From: Dipteris shenzhenensis
Taxonomy: Eukaryota > Polypodiophyta > Polypodiopsida > Gleicheniales
Assembly: GCA_047967505.1 (NCBI GenBank)
Contig: CM106540.1
Length of the DNA stretch: 64,000 nucleotides
Direction: 5' to 3' (one strand)
Shown: one piece after another, positions 21,540-33,326 of the stretch
Position numbering within the stretch: the stretch's first letter is position 1
Layout of the letters: each line of letters starts with the position of its first letter
Made by a program: the position numbers and the translations under genes
The notes under the pieces: generated by a model
Database searches by the model: none
What the model was told of the DNA's origin: nothing
What the model saw: the letters and a program-made list of their open reading frames with translations, nothing else

Positions 21540-21955
21540 ATCTTTATCTTTTCAGAGGAAGTTGATTGAGCTGAGAGAAGTCTCGGCCTATCACAGTCCT
21601 TCTTCTGGATTTCAAGAAGGCTTATGAGAGGGTGGAGGCAGTTGATTACCGAGAGAAGTCTTAGCATATCATGGTTCTTCTTTTGGATTTCAAGAAAGCT
21701 TATGAGAGAGTGGAGTTTCCTTCTCTAGAGAACACTATGTAGAGGTTGGGCTTTTCAAACACATGGATATGAGGGGTCTCGGCTACATATGCAAGGAGTG
21801 CCAACCAAATTCTCTTTGGCAGTCATATGGGAGAGGCCTATGCTTTTTCCCTGCTCAGTACGATAGGATTTCCTCCTTGCTCGCACCTCTTCATGGGAGA
21901 GGCTCTGGGTTACATGGACCACAATTATGGCACACATTTGAGCGGCCACGAATGC
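21540..21955 (+). pseudogene. LINE reverse transcriptase fragment with internal 77-bp duplication
   Basis: The motif VLLLDFKKAYERVE (LINE RT motif A, with the first catalytic Asp) occurs twice, near 21597 and again near 21684, in a direct repeat starting GAGAGAAGTCT. After the second copy the frame runs to FSLLSTIGFPPCSHLFMGEA, matching the FxxxRGVRQGCPLSPxLF block with the RQG lost. A TAG stop lies near 21746. Motif C (YADD) is absent. This is a dead fragment of a different LINE from the large one at 22.6-27.2 kb. Confidence 0.75.
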
Positions 21956-22014
21956 CATATGTAAATGTGTATGTTGTGTTGTGCCTATGTTGATGCACAT
22001 ACATTTTTCGCATG

Positions 22015-22020
22015 CATGCA

Positions 22021-22060
<40 letters not shown>

Positions 22061-22140
22061 TGCGTGCGTGTGTGTGTGTGTAAGACTAGATGTAGCAGTG
22101 TGTGTGGTGTTTAATGTGTGAGAGTGTGTGTGAGAGAGAG
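22015..22140. repeat. Compound TG/AG microsatellite
   Basis: A (TG)n run near 22020 passes into (AG)n (about 22035-22060), then GCGTGCGTG and (TG)n to about 22080, with a second weak TG/AG patch to 22140. Confidence 0.85.
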
Positions 22141-22689
22141 GAGAGCACCTGCAGCCCTTGCTCCAGCCCTCCCATCAGCTCCTTAGCCTCTTCAGATAAG
22201 CCCGTATGCTACAGCTACCTGCTGCTCCAATTCAGCGTCCATAAATAGTTGTCTGAGGTCCTAAATCCCTGATGTACAGCCCCACCATAGTTCCATACAA
22301 TTTCGTACAGGTGTACAGACCTGTACAGCTTGTTTCGCCTTGTTCAGGCTACTGTTGCCGACTGATTCCCTGCTCCTGGGTTGTTGTTTGTATAGGGTTT
22401 GCTCACGGGCTACTTCTACATGCTAGTTCTGAGGGTTTTCTCTTCCCCCTTTCTCTCCTTTTTGGTTCTTGGGTCTTGTGTACTCTTTTCATCACCAGAA
22501 CCTCTCTTTTGTCTCAAATTTATAGTTCATCTTTTCTCTTTTCCTTCTCCAGAACCTGTATTTTCTTCTCTCTAAATCCCTAAATATCTCTTTCCCCTTC
22601 TTCTCCTTGCAAATACACTATTTCATTTTTCTTTATGGGCTATTTTTTGAGACTATTTTTTCTCTTTTATCACTTTACAGGTACCCCCT
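22141..22689. other. Unassigned sequence upstream of the LINE
   Basis: It contains pyrimidine-rich stretches near 22440-22620 that could be LINE 5' UTR. No motif recognised. Confidence 0.35.
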
Positions 22690-23749
22690 TTTTGGGTTCC
22701 ATCTTCTTCAGAAGACATGGCTGAATACTCTTATGAAAAAACTTTTCAAAAGGATCGATCGGTTCAATGCAAAAAGCAAAAGTAGGTTGAGGGTCAACAT
22801 GACCCTGTGCATGATTCTGTTGAAGCACAACTGGTTTATGATGTCATGCACGAAGGATTTGCAGACACAAGGAAAGAGTGGAAAGACTCTGTTCCATCGG
22901 TTGGTCTCATGGTTGGAGTGGATGAAATTGTGGATCCAATTAGAGAATATGCCAAAAATGCAGTTATTTTATTTTTCCCAGGTCGGATGCCACCTGCTGC
23001 AGAGGTAGGCAACTGGTTGACCCACACACTGGCTGGTTCGTTTGTTCGTAAGGTACACTATGCAGCTAGAGGCTTTTATGACATGGTAGATGAGATTCAC
23101 AGGAAAATGCTTTTGGAACATTTGCCACTCTTTTTTGGGCAGCAAATGGTGCATGTTTTGCCATGGTCCCCCATAAGGAATTATTAGGCTCTGATTCGAC
23201 ATTCGACATTGATGTCCGGTCTGGGTTGAAGTTGTAGACTTCCCGTAATGCATGGCTTCACTCTTGCCTAAAATTGCAGCAACTTTAGGCAAAGTGGTTT
23301 GCCCACCACGGCCTAACGGTAACTCTAATCAATTTTGTATTTTCTGGGATATTGATAATCCCACACCGGAGTCTTATTCAATCACAGTGAACAATGTTGA
23401 CATGGGCAGTGCATTTTATAAATTGAAATGGGGATTATTTGCAGGGGCTTGCTTTGAATGTAAAAAATTTGAGCACATGGCTTCACAGTGTCCAATGAGT
23501 TATTAGCATAAAATGCCTCCTGCTACTTTGCCTGCTCAGATGCCCAATAAAGATGCTTCTACCTCTATTGGGAATAAAAATAAAGGTAATAGACAATTTT
23601 TTGTGAATCAGGATAAAGGCAAAGCCCCAATTGTTGCAAATGGGAGTGCTTCTTCCCCTTCGCTTCCTGTTATTCAACCCTCATCAAAAGGACCAAAAAC
23701 TCCAATTGATGGATGGCAAAGTCCAAGAAAAGTTATTTTTGTTCGATGA
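22690..23749 (+). pseudogene. LINE ORF1 (nucleic-acid-binding, zinc knuckle)
   Basis: This decayed gag-like ORF1 reads in several frames. The clearest part is 23252-23749, with a KLKWGLFAGACFECKKFEHM segment and the knuckle CFECKKFEHMASQC at 23450-23491 (C-x2-C-x4-H-x4-C, Glu in place of the usual Gly before His). A basic, Ser/Pro/Lys-rich tail follows. Upstream, 22807-23187 holds a HEGFADTRKEWKDSV segment and a FFPGRMPPAAEVGNWL segment, likely part of the DUF4283-like domain of plant LINE ORF1. Frameshifts separate these pieces near 23190-23250. The product would bind LINE RNA. Nonfunctional now. Confidence 0.7.
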
Positions 23750-24006
23750 CCTCCCCCCCCTCACACTTGGAATGGTGCATCTTCTAGTGGAAACTCTCTA
23801 GAGGTCAACTCAGGAATTGGAATCACATGGGCTGTAGTGATAGCTAGCAAAACCCTCTCCCCTGAAGAAGAGGTTTCTGCATTGCTGTCTACTCCTCAAG
23901 CAGATGTTTATTCTCAGGGAAGAGGCCCTGACCCTGAGGTAGAAATGCAGGGTTGACATCTTGAAGGTTGCTACTGTACATAGTTGTTTTTTTTAATATC
24001 TATAAA

Positions 24007-25111
24007 TATGACTGCTCATATCAAATTCTTTACACTAAATGTTCAGGGGATGTGTGACACTAGGAATGGAAATCTATGTGGCTGTATATCAATCGATTTC
24101 AGCATGATATAGTGGCATTACAAGAACACAATCAACATGTCTATGTAGGAAAGACACGTCATTACTGTGGCTATGATATCTTCTATGTTGGGGAGCACTC
24201 TTTCTTAGGCGTAGTCATTCTGATTAAGCATGAGCTTCAGCTAGTTATTGCTTTAAATGACAATCAAGGCAGATGGATTATTCTTCAATGCATCATTCAA
24301 GGCGAGGTGTTTGAATTTTCTTCTGTATATGCACCTCAATCTTCTCGGGATAGAAGTGCAATTTGGGATGCCATGCAATGATATCCATGGAGATATCATG
24401 CCTTTATATGTGGGAATTTCAATAATGCTCTACAACAGTGTGACAATACATAAGGAAATACTCATATGTTAACATTTAAAAGGCATGCATGGTCTCAATT
24501 ACTGATTCATCTTGATTTGGTTGATCTTTGGAAGGAATTGCAGCCTTTGTCACCTGGATACACTTTCCAACATAATGCCCTTTCTTCTTATCAAGCACGT
24601 CTGGATCGCTAGTATAGTGTAGCTCCGCAACAAAGCTCCGCAACAACACGATGATTTTACATGCAAAATGTGGGTTGACTATGCCTTTGTGCATTCAGAT
24701 CATGCACCGTTATGGTTGAGATTATCTTTTCATGATATGCCAGATGATAGACTGCCTCAAAGGCGACATCTGATTGTGAACAATAGCTATTTGCAGCATG
24801 TTGCTTTTAAGGCAATGGTTACTGAAGCATATCAATCTCTGTCTTCTCAGAGCCACTTTGATATTGATAATGCATGGGATTGTTTTGTTTCCAAATTGCA
24901 AGTTGTAATTAGAGGTTATGGCAAGTCTTACATGAAGACTCTGAGGGAAACTATTGCTCAGGCCAAATTGACTTGTCAAGACCTCATTGAACTCAGTCAC
25001 CTTCGTCCTTTGTCTTTCCATGAGCAAACAACACTATGCCAAGCTAAACATTGTCTCCAATTCAATGATCACATGAAACTTGCTAAATGGGAGACCAGAG
25101 CAAGTTCATAG
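24007..25111 (+). pseudogene. LINE ORF2 endonuclease domain
   Basis: ATG at 24009 opens MTAHIKFFTLNVQGMCDTRN, the LxxNVxGL start of LINE endonucleases. A frameshift near 24060 leads into 24076-24381 with ALQEH (24115-24129, catalytic Glu), GVVILIKHELQLVI and SVYAPQ. After a TGA at 24379 the same frame has CGNFNNAL (usual GDFN, Asp changed to Asn), then LDR near 24600 (usual xRIDR). In the next frame SDHAPL (24695-24712) supplies the final His motif. The motif order is that of APE-type endonucleases that nick target DNA. The GDFN Asp loss, stops and shifts make it inactive. Confidence 0.85.
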
Positions 25112-25219
25112 ATAAAGGCTGCTCTTCCAAACAAATTTTTAAAAGCTTGCATCAGAAGAGATTAAAAACAAACATTTGCAGGGTGCTTATGCCTGATGGT
25201 TCATGGACTACACCACGGT

Positions 25220-27230
25220 CATAGCTTGCTTCTGTCTGTGTACGTTTCTCTTAGCAGTTTGGTTATGCAGATCCTCCCTCACAGTAGGTTTTGTCTATAA
25301 GAAATTTACTTTTACAGCATGTTTCTCCTATTATCTCCACTACTCAAGCTTTGGAATTGGAGGAATCTTTTACTGAAAGGGAATTGTCAGATGCAATCAA
25401 ACCCTGTGGTAGATGGAAATCTCCAGGATGGGATGGTCTTACAGTTGAGTTTTTTAAAGAATATTGGCCTCTTTTGAAGCATACTTTGCTGCATATGGTA
25501 AATTCCGCTTGGCAAAATTAGAAAATGCTAGACACATGGAAGAGAGGTCTTGTTAAACTCCTTCCAAAAAAGCAAATTTGTGAATCTTTGGTTGATTGGA
25601 GACCTATCATGCTTATGCCAGTCATTTACAAATTTACTATTAAAATGATTGTTGATCGGATAAAAGGCTATTTACATGATGGGTAGCATCCTATGCAATA
25701 TGGTTTTGTTCCTCGCAAGCATATCACAGACAACATTGCTAATGCCTATGTTGGAATAGAATATGCCAAATATATGTAGTAGGATGTTTTGCTATTGCAA
25801 GTTGATATTGCCAAAGCTTTTGATACTGTTAAGTGGGACTTTATTTCACAAACAATGCACGCCTTGGGATTTGGCACAAAAATGCAACAAGTTATAAATT
25901 GGCTATATCAAGATAGTAAAGCTGCCTGCATACTTTCAGGGGATATTTCTACAACCTGGACTCTTAGTTATCCTGTTCGGCAAGGATTTCCCCTTAGTGC
26001 TTTACTATTTGCCATAGCCACTCATCCAATACTTCAATATATGGACCACCTTTTGGACATTGGCATGTTGCACGGATTGGAAATTCTTGGCAGTCGTGGC
26101 ATGATTGCTCAAGCATATGCTGATGATTCTTTCTTTACCTTGAAAATTACTCAGAGCGATCTCTCCTTGATTATGTAGGCTCTTTCTACATATGGTTTAA
26201 CTGCTAGTCTTTATGTGAATTTTCAGAGATCCAAGCTATTACCATTGCATGCTAGAGACTGGCATAGTCTTTTGTGGCCTGGGGAAATTGTTCCAACTTC
26301 TCAATCGATTCGACATCTTGGCTATCCTCTAGGTTGGGGGCTCACTTGTTCTCAACAAACTGATTGGGTGCTCACAAATTTGAGGGAAAAACTTGAATAT
26401 TGGAAGCTTGCAACTTGGCCATTACATGTTCGTTTGCGAATAACGCTATCCATTTTGATAGCATACATACAATTCTATCTACCACTCATCATGTTTACTA
26501 AGGAAGATCTGGTTTCCTTTATGTCTACTATAATCGAGATTTTCTGGTGTTCAAAAAATGGCAAGAAAAGACTCAGATTACTCTCTATGCATTGTCTCTA
26601 TTCTCCAAAGATGCACGGGGATTTGAACATACTCAATATTCAAATGCATATACTTGCTCACAGGGGGAAAATGATGTTGCAGTTTATGCAAGGGGATCAG
26701 CCTTGGGCTTTCATGATCTGCTCTCTTTTGTTGCATATTGATACTTTTGCTTTTGAGCATTGGCAACCTACACAATGGGATTTTCTATTTGGTTCTATTC
26801 AAGGCAAGATCACAGGCTGCCCTTTTGTCTCTCGTTTGCATCTTGACTTGAAGCATATTTTATCCCACTTAGAATGGAATGGCAGGGATTCTTTGTTGGG
26901 AAATTCCTTGAGGGCTGATAATATTTATTGGTCCAAAGTATTCCATCTTCCTTTGGGTATACAAGAATCCAATCGTTCTTATTTTATATCTTTCAAAGAT
27001 ATTTCTTCTGTGGCGGATGCACTTCACGATGATGGCACTCTTTTATCTTTTTCTGTGGCTGCTAGCAAGTATGGTTTGGGAACTCATTATCATCCTTTAT
27101 GATATAAAATTTCAAAAATGCTTCAACCTTTCTTACCGGTACCTCATTTGGAACTTCGAGATAGGCTTAAGGATTGGACTCTCCATCCTTCATCTTCTTC
27201 AGCCCGTCCTTTGAAGCTCTAAACATATCA
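25220..27230 (+). pseudogene. LINE ORF2 reverse transcriptase and C-terminal region
   Basis: One frame is kept for nearly 2 kb, interrupted only by TAG stops (25285, 25519, 25684, 25777, 25780, 26176). The RT blocks are present in order: SPGWDGLTVEFFKEYW, WKRGLVKLLPK, DWRPIMLMPVIYK, QYGFVPRKHITDN, LQVDIAKAFDTVKWDF (motif A), YPVRQGFPLSALLFAI, and QAYADDSFF with the catalytic YADD at 26116-26127. The thumb (IRHLGYPLGW) and a long C-terminal region follow to 27102 and a little beyond. The usual C-terminal zf-RVT motif is not clear. The enzyme would prime cDNA from nicked target DNA. Stops inactivate it. Confidence 0.9.
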
Positions 27231-29210
27231 CAATGCCTTCTTTGTATAAAGTGTTATTACTTCTGCCTTGGGTTTCTGACAGAGCCAATTTTATTTCAAT
27301 ACCCACTTGGCATCCGAGGTATCTCCCTATGTAACCCCGTGGAATCAAGCGGAAGCCAAAGGCACTCTGAGATAATATGGCCTAGATATTTGATTTCTGC
27401 CAGAAGAATTCACTCTTCTTGTCGTTGGTCAAAAGAGCATTTTCTAATAAGACTTTGAACCCAATTTTTGAATGGTCTCTATGTTCCTCCTCATTCTCAC
27501 TAAAAATAAGAATGCCACTGAAGAAAACCCCCATGAATTCTCAATGGTCTGCAAATAATCATTCCATCAAACTATTAAAAGTAGCAACGGCATTACTAAG
27601 GCCAAAATGCATTACTAAATATTCACAAGGTCCAAAAGTTGTTCGAAAAATGGCTTTACGGATATCTTCAAGGCCCACTAGAACCTGATGATAGCTGCTC
27701 TTAAGGTCTATGAGGCCGAATAGATCCTCCCAAACAATAAAAAATGTCCTCTATTCGAGGAATAGGGAAACAGTCTGTTTATTCAAAGATCATAGTCCCT
27801 ACATTCTAAAAGATCCATCTCTCAAGGACTAATAAGATAGGAGAGCAAAAGGAAGAACTACTAGCTCAACTCCAAAAGTTCTTGAACTTTCTTGAAGATC
27901 TGGGTTGGACTAGAGGTCATTAGTTGGAGAACATCTAGGGGCCAAGTCAATCTTATGGTCTTCAGGCCTTCCTAGTGGAAGTTGACTGGGCAACTCTTGA
28001 GAGAAACTATTTCAAAATTCTTTAACCATCCTTGAGTATGTGATTTGTAGAACACCCTTCTAGAACTTCCTTTTCAGCAATATAAATTAGAAAAGAACAT
28101 ATGCTTTTCTAATAATTGCCAAAGATTGTGAATGACTTACCATAGTAATAGTATTTCTGAAAACTCCAAGTGTAATACTCGAACCTCGACCCTTGTGTTA
28201 AATAGTTAGGATGTCCTTTGCATAATCAGTTCGAGGATTGACTTGCTTATGCCAAGGCATTCCGAGTATGATATCTATACCTTTTGGGGCAATCATAAAA
28301 GACAAGTGATCAAGATACCCCCGAAATGTGGAAGCAGTTATAAAAACTAGGACTCTACACTGATTGTTATAATGGACTGATAAGGTATAGCAGACGAGTA
28401 TTCTGCACAGGAGTGTCAGAAAGGTGTTAGGAGCAAATTATCTGATCTGATCATGATGCATTGGTAACTGCATAGTTATCTTGATTTTTGTTTGAGGAAC
28501 TGCATACTGAGCTGTTTTCTAGGTTCAAAGCATTTTAGGTCACCTGGAGGGGAATTCATTGTGAAAGTTTAGGTGGCTGGCTTCTTTCCTCCTGGTATGT
28601 TTTGGAATTACTTTTAAGTGGATTTGGAATTAGTTGCTAAATTATAAGCTGAGATAAGCTGTGTTCTACAAGGAAGAGCTGAACTTGATCTATTTTCAAA
28701 ATTTTCTCTAGTTAGTGCATCTTTGTAAAGTGAATCTAGAAACTAGTGTCATTCTAAGGACAAGCTTTTGAAGGGTATTTAGATCCCCATCTTTATTGCT
28801 CCACCAAATCTTTCTTGCCCAAAGCTTGAAGTTGAAGTAAAGTATCCCAAAAGCAAGTAACATACTCACAAACTTTTTCTTCTTGTTGTTGCCGAAGAAT
28901 ATCCAATTGCATCATTATATCTCTTTTGAATTCCGTGGCAAAAAATGATCTTGCAGTTGCTTCTTAAACTTTTTGCTAGTGTAAGCCAATTGTCCCATAC
29001 TAGCCATGGCAGCCCAGCATAAAGAAGCAGATGTAAAGCCGCAAAGCGGAGCTTATCATTTTCTTCATACCTATCTCCATCAAAGAAGGTATTCAAGGTC
29101 TCATATCCATGCCAACAAAACTTCAGGGCAATCATCTCCTTTGTAATAATTGAACTTGAATAGCTTGTCCCCAAGTTTGACTCGGCTTGTCTTCTCTCTT
29201 CTTATGCTCC
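27231..29210 (-). pseudogene. Ty3/gypsy element, gag to RT (minus strand)
   Basis: On the minus strand, gag wording (ENDKLRFAALHLLLYAGLPW, near 29060-29010) comes first. A protease-like area follows (about 28550-28100), then the protease-RT linker LPLGRPEDHKIDLAP (about 27980-27940). The RT palm reads LKSSYHQVLVGLEDIRKAIF, then TTFGPCEYLVMHFGLSNAVA and a TFNSLMEW segment (about 27690-27540). Motif C, normally VFFDDILIFS, reads VFFSGILIFS, so both catalytic Asp residues are lost. Many stops and shifts are present. Integrase is absent, cut by the junction with the LINE. Lineage looks chromovirus-like, not firm. Confidence 0.75.
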
Positions 29211-31070
29211 AAAGAAAATGGGCTATGATGCCATTTTCTACCTCTTAAACATGAGGCACAATCCTTTAAGTTAGTGACCAGTCAGTGACTTACCCTTAAT
29301 TACAAAATCTCGAATGTCTGCACGGCATCTTCATTCGGATAGAGGCCCTAGTTTATGGGAATCGACATGGTTAACTTCATGAGAATGAATCAGCTAGGTT
29401 ATACTATAGATGTTACTCAATTCATTGGGACTTGGAGGCAGATTGGGACCGTGACTAGCCATGCTGGCTGGTTGACTCAATGAGAAGAAAGATGACTAAA
29501 CTCAGTAAGGGAGCACAGAGATTTGAGGATGACTATCCTAAGCTTTGATACAATGAAACCTCTTAGTGCTCTTGAAAGGGAAGAAGAAAGATTGGCTTGT
29601 TAACAATGCGGAAATATTTCTTTACTTTAGAGATTCATATGAACACAACACACAAATGTACAAGGGCGTGCCTGTTTCATTAGATTAGGACTTAAAATTC
29701 TTTTTGAGCTTGTGCAGTAAAGATAGGCTTTTTGTGGATGCCTCTGTGATGAATTGTCTGCATATGTACCAAATGAACAAACTTGAAACGGACCCAAGGC
29801 CATGTAGAAAACGAGTGAGATGAACTCACCTATCCAGTGTGAGGCAACAAAAATGCTCTCGGTAAAAAATGGATTTCTCCCCAAAAAAGAAGGGAGTAAC
29901 TGCTCTCCACCTCCAGGAAGAGAATATCATTTGGAGGTGTATATGGACAATTTGAGCTTGAAGTGCAAGCTACCAGAGGGTGAATCTTCAAGTGTCAAAC
30001 AAGAAAGTATGTCATATCTTCCAGCATGTGTATCTTCAAATGTGATGACCCCTTGTACAAAAGCACTATGTGAAATCTCCTTGGACGGAGTAGTGGCAAG
30101 CACCCATATAATTAACTTGTAGGCGAGCAAAATACACATATATCTAGATAGTTTAAGAACATGCCCAAACTCATCCCCCAAAAACACAACACACTCATAA
30201 GGTTGAAAACCGTAAATTCCATCACGCATAGTACGGACTAGCTACTATGACTTCCCAGTCCGACATCATCAGCGCCCAATAGTGAGAGTAGACCATAGTT
30301 ATAAGCATAAGCTCTCACACTTACAAATCCACACACCCACACATACTTGAGCATCCATTTATACAAAGATCTTCATAGCAAGTTTCTGTCAAAACTCTGA
30401 GGTGAAGGGCAGACTCAGCCGTAGCAAAGGCTAAAGGAGAAGGCGAGCAAAATACACATTGATTGCTGGCCATCTAAACAAACAAAGTGGGGATATGGTC
30501 CTCCAATGATGTGTCTTTCCAGAAGCTGTGCTGCAGGGTCTCATGCTGCATTAATGCAGGGCTTAACAGCCCTCACCAACTTAAACACAATAAGGATTCC
30601 CTCTCTAGGTGTAGGCACATAATAAACCTTAAACACATACCCCTGGGTTCTACTCTACAACTTTCTGGGTTGGTAGGCCTCTTTAGTCTTACACCTTTCA
30701 GGGTTTATAGGCTCTTATCTCCTCGTAGTTTGCACTTTGGGTGTAACATTCCTTTGCTGTCTACATATCTCAGCTTTTGGACTGTCTACATATTTTGGGA
30801 CTGGATAACCCTGTTCATGCCTTTGAAACCAGTTGATTTTTTCCCATTACAAGTGTACCAGAAAGTAAAAATGCCTCATGGAAGCCACTAACCACTTGAG
30901 ATACCAAATTGGCCATCCGAGCAAATCAGTATGGCTTTTTGTAATAGATCTACATCCAGCAAAAGAAACCAAGAATGCAATGTGTCTCACCATAATTCAA
31001 CAAGTGTATCGCTCTACTCCCCTACCCGCTGAGGATCCAGTGTGTCCCTAAGGATAGGTGGGGATATAGG
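29211..31070. other. No recognised gene; contains a dispersed repeat at 30160-30240
   Basis: Open frames of about 100 residues exist on both strands around 29820-30230 and 134 residues at 30487-30891. None matches a family I recognise. The block at 30160-30240 is related to the repeat at 14100-14430. Confidence 0.35.
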
Positions 31071-31873
31071 TGTGCGTCTCTCTCTCTCTCCCTCTCTCTC
31101 TCTCTCTTGCCAAGGCAATTGAAAATGAGCCTACTGTAAAGGGCATATAGTTCAACCTGGCCATTGAAGGAAAGAGCAAAGAACATGAACATGTACGTAA
31201 CATATATGCACTTATAGAGCCGTAATGCGCTCAGAGAGATACAATGTATTCCAGGAGGTAGAACATGCTCTGATGAATGGAGATAGTACTCTAACGACCA
31301 AAAAGCGAGTAAATAAGTTTGATTAAGAAGCAAAACTGAGGGGATTACTTTCTCAGGAGTCAGGAAACATCTAATCGCTTTCGCAGAACCAAGGGGATTA
31401 CTTTCTCGGGACACATTTAATTGCGTAAATGCCATAGAAACGGGCTTACCTAGGCAGAAATCTCGAGAGGAAACTCCACAAACTGGTGAGGAGCTGAGCG
31501 AAATTGGTAACTCGACAAACAAACAATGAAACTCGAGAGAAGCTTTGCTGAATGTGCGCCCAGTTCGTTCTCCAATGCATTCAAAGGGAACAAGAGCACT
31601 GCCCCTTTGATTGGAAGACTTGAAGATTGTTACAAAAAGAGGATCTTTTGTGAAGAAGACTATCTAGCCAAAGTGGCTTAGGCAGTGTTCACAAAAAACA
31701 TTTTTCTCAACAAATCACAAAACTAGAGGTTTCAAATTTTGAAGGTTTTCCCTGAGAATTTGCTGATTTTAACTAAATTGTCTAAAATTTTGCAGATTTT
31801 ACAAAATTGAGGAAATATTTTTTACGGGTGAAAATGAAAATGTTGCGGGTTCATATTGTTTCTCCCTCCTTGG

Positions 31874-31920
<47 letters not shown>

Positions 31921-32043
31921 GTCTCTCTGTCTCTCTCTCTCTCGTCCTCTCACATTGACAGATTATGGATCCTTTCCCTGCTCCCCCTCGCTCTGATTTG
32001 CCCCACCATACAGGCTTTCTGATGCCCACCACCCCCAAGCTTC
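31071..32043. repeat. CT microsatellites in unassigned sequence
   Basis: Pure or near-pure (CT)n runs lie at about 31077-31107 and 31879-31942. The open frames that span them (for example 31799-32038 minus and 31807-32022 plus) are products of the repeat. No other feature between them. Confidence 0.8.
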
Positions 32044-32405
32044 TCTCTCACACCGCCTCACTATTCACCCCCCTCTACTTCTACCCCGCCATTGCCTTCT
32101 TTGGACCATCCTATCAAAGTGGTGGATCGCGGACATGAGCAACCTGACGGCTCGGACAAGGCTTTTGCACTTCACGCAGGTGCATGAGAAGAGGCACACT
32201 GTCAGAGTGAGAACAGAGCAAGGCCATCGTGAGTTTGGTCTAGATGGGGTCTCTCTTGCAGGGAGCAAAGATCTGTAGGATTTCTATAAGAAGTACGTGG
32301 AGAGCCGAATTGAATCTGTTAAGCTAGGAAGTAGATGCACTATAATGATGTTTGGACCAATAGGGGCGGGAAAGACTCATACGATCTTTGGATCGGTGTG
32401 TGGTG
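32020..32405 (+). pseudogene. N-terminal fragment of a KIN-10A-like (PAKRP2-type) kinesin
   Basis: A Pro/Ser/Thr-rich N-terminus leads to LDHPIKVVDRGHEQPDGSDK (about 32100-32160), comparable to the start of the motor (HPVxVIxRIRDxPDxK). After a +1 shift the frame gives RHTVRVRTEQGHREFGLDGV, then a DFYKKYVESRIESVKLGSRC segment and the P-loop CTIMMFGPIGAGKTHTIFGS (ending about 32397). GPIGAGKTHT is the kinesin ATP-binding loop, and the YKK.VE.RI..VK.G..CTIMM wording is specific to the KIN-10A/PAKRP2 group, motors of the phragmoplast. One in-frame TAG (32276) falls where Gln is expected. The similarity stops near 32400, perhaps at an exon end (GGTGTG). The rest of the motor is absent. Confidence 0.75.
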
Positions 32406-32474
32406 CAAAATTTTGAAGCATGTTCCCAAATACCTCAAACAATTTTGACACTAGAGCCACCATGGAAGCCCACA

Positions 32475-33120
32475 TCGGCACTAGAATTACAGTTTCTTTC
32501 ATCGGTGGTTGAGGGAAATTGAATCTGCTTTTTGTTTTTGTTATTTTCCTACATGTATGTGTGTGATAGTGGGTTTGTATATTTTGTATTTCTTCATCAA
32601 TAAGTTCTGTATCACATGAAATGTATTTATCATCATTTGATTGATCGTATATGGGTGCATTTTTTATCCATAATAAATCATGCTCATGTTCACGTCCATG
32701 TGATTAGAATTCTATCATGAAAAAAAAAACTGCAACTTCACCGTATATGTGTTGTGTGTGCTTTAAAAGTTCTCAAAGTGAAGTAGTTTTGTGAGAGTAG
32801 TAACGTGCACATGTAACAGGGTCTTCTCTGATTAATTTATGCAAGTTAGCTTTGCTAGTGTCTGGGATGTTATTGTACTTTGCTAGGATTTCTAAAGCTT
32901 GCTGCAGAGGTTTCCAATGGTGTTCTCTGTAGTGAATGTTACGAATAATGTGCTGTGTTAATATATTGGAATATTTTGGAAGCATGTTGCAATGGTAATG
33001 ATAATATGCTTGTTGATCAGAAATTTGTTGCATATTTAGCAAGGATGATCCAAGTTGTTTGATAAGTATGGAAGCATCATTGAGTTTGCACTTACACTTT
33101 TCGCTAGACATAGCCTACAA
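32475..33120 (-). pseudogene. Helitron Rep/helicase fragment (Helitron_like_N)
   Basis: On the minus strand, ANLHKLIREDPVTCARYYSH (about 32851-32792) is the entry to the Helitron_like_N domain. It continues, after one TGA and a shift in a run of T residues, with YGEVAVFF, HGREHEHDLLWIKNAPIY, IQTHYHTHTCRK and SRFNFPQPPMKETVIL (about 32520-32473). The HGREHEHxLLWIKNAP and RFNFPxPPMxET blocks are characteristic of plant Helitrons. The segment before it (33111-32920: DASILIKQLGSSLLNMQQIS and LPKYSNILTQHII) resembles the middle domain that normally lies after Helitron_like_N, so the order is rearranged. No helicase domain or Helitron termini are seen. Rolling-circle transposition is the family role. 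It is a fragment. Confidence 0.8.
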
Positions 33121-33326
33121 TCCACATTCATTGACCGAAGGTCTTGGGTGGATGCAACAATATGGCCGACAAGAAGCCAAATATATATCTAGATCCCTTG
33201 CTTCCTACAATAGGACACAATATCAGCCTACCGACATTATAGTGCTTTTTAAGAGGGTTGTGGAAGCCATACATAAAATTCTCGAAACTAGCTTCAACTA
33301 GTTTGATGATTTGCATGTGGCTTAGT

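Larger units (their letters stand above)
22690..27230 (+). mobile_element. Long LINE (non-LTR retrotransposon), decayed but nearly complete
   Basis: An ORF1-like region with a zinc knuckle is followed by ORF2 with an apurinic endonuclease and a reverse transcriptase, all on the plus strand. It covers about 4.5 kb in the order expected of plant L1-type LINEs. No poly(A) tail or target-site duplication is visible; the 3' end meets a gypsy fragment at about 27230. Stops in the RT are all TAG. Confidence 0.85.

Noticed and set aside
31799-32038. Open frames across (CT)n tracts (also 54914-55270 leader, 38092-38292 and 38798-39115)
   Set aside because: Poly-Ser/Leu or Arg/Glu runs are translations of microsatellites; only the non-repeat part of 54914-55199 is real coding homology.
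32020-32405. Functional kinesin gene
   Set aside because: Frameshift, in-frame TAG and no further motor exons within the window.
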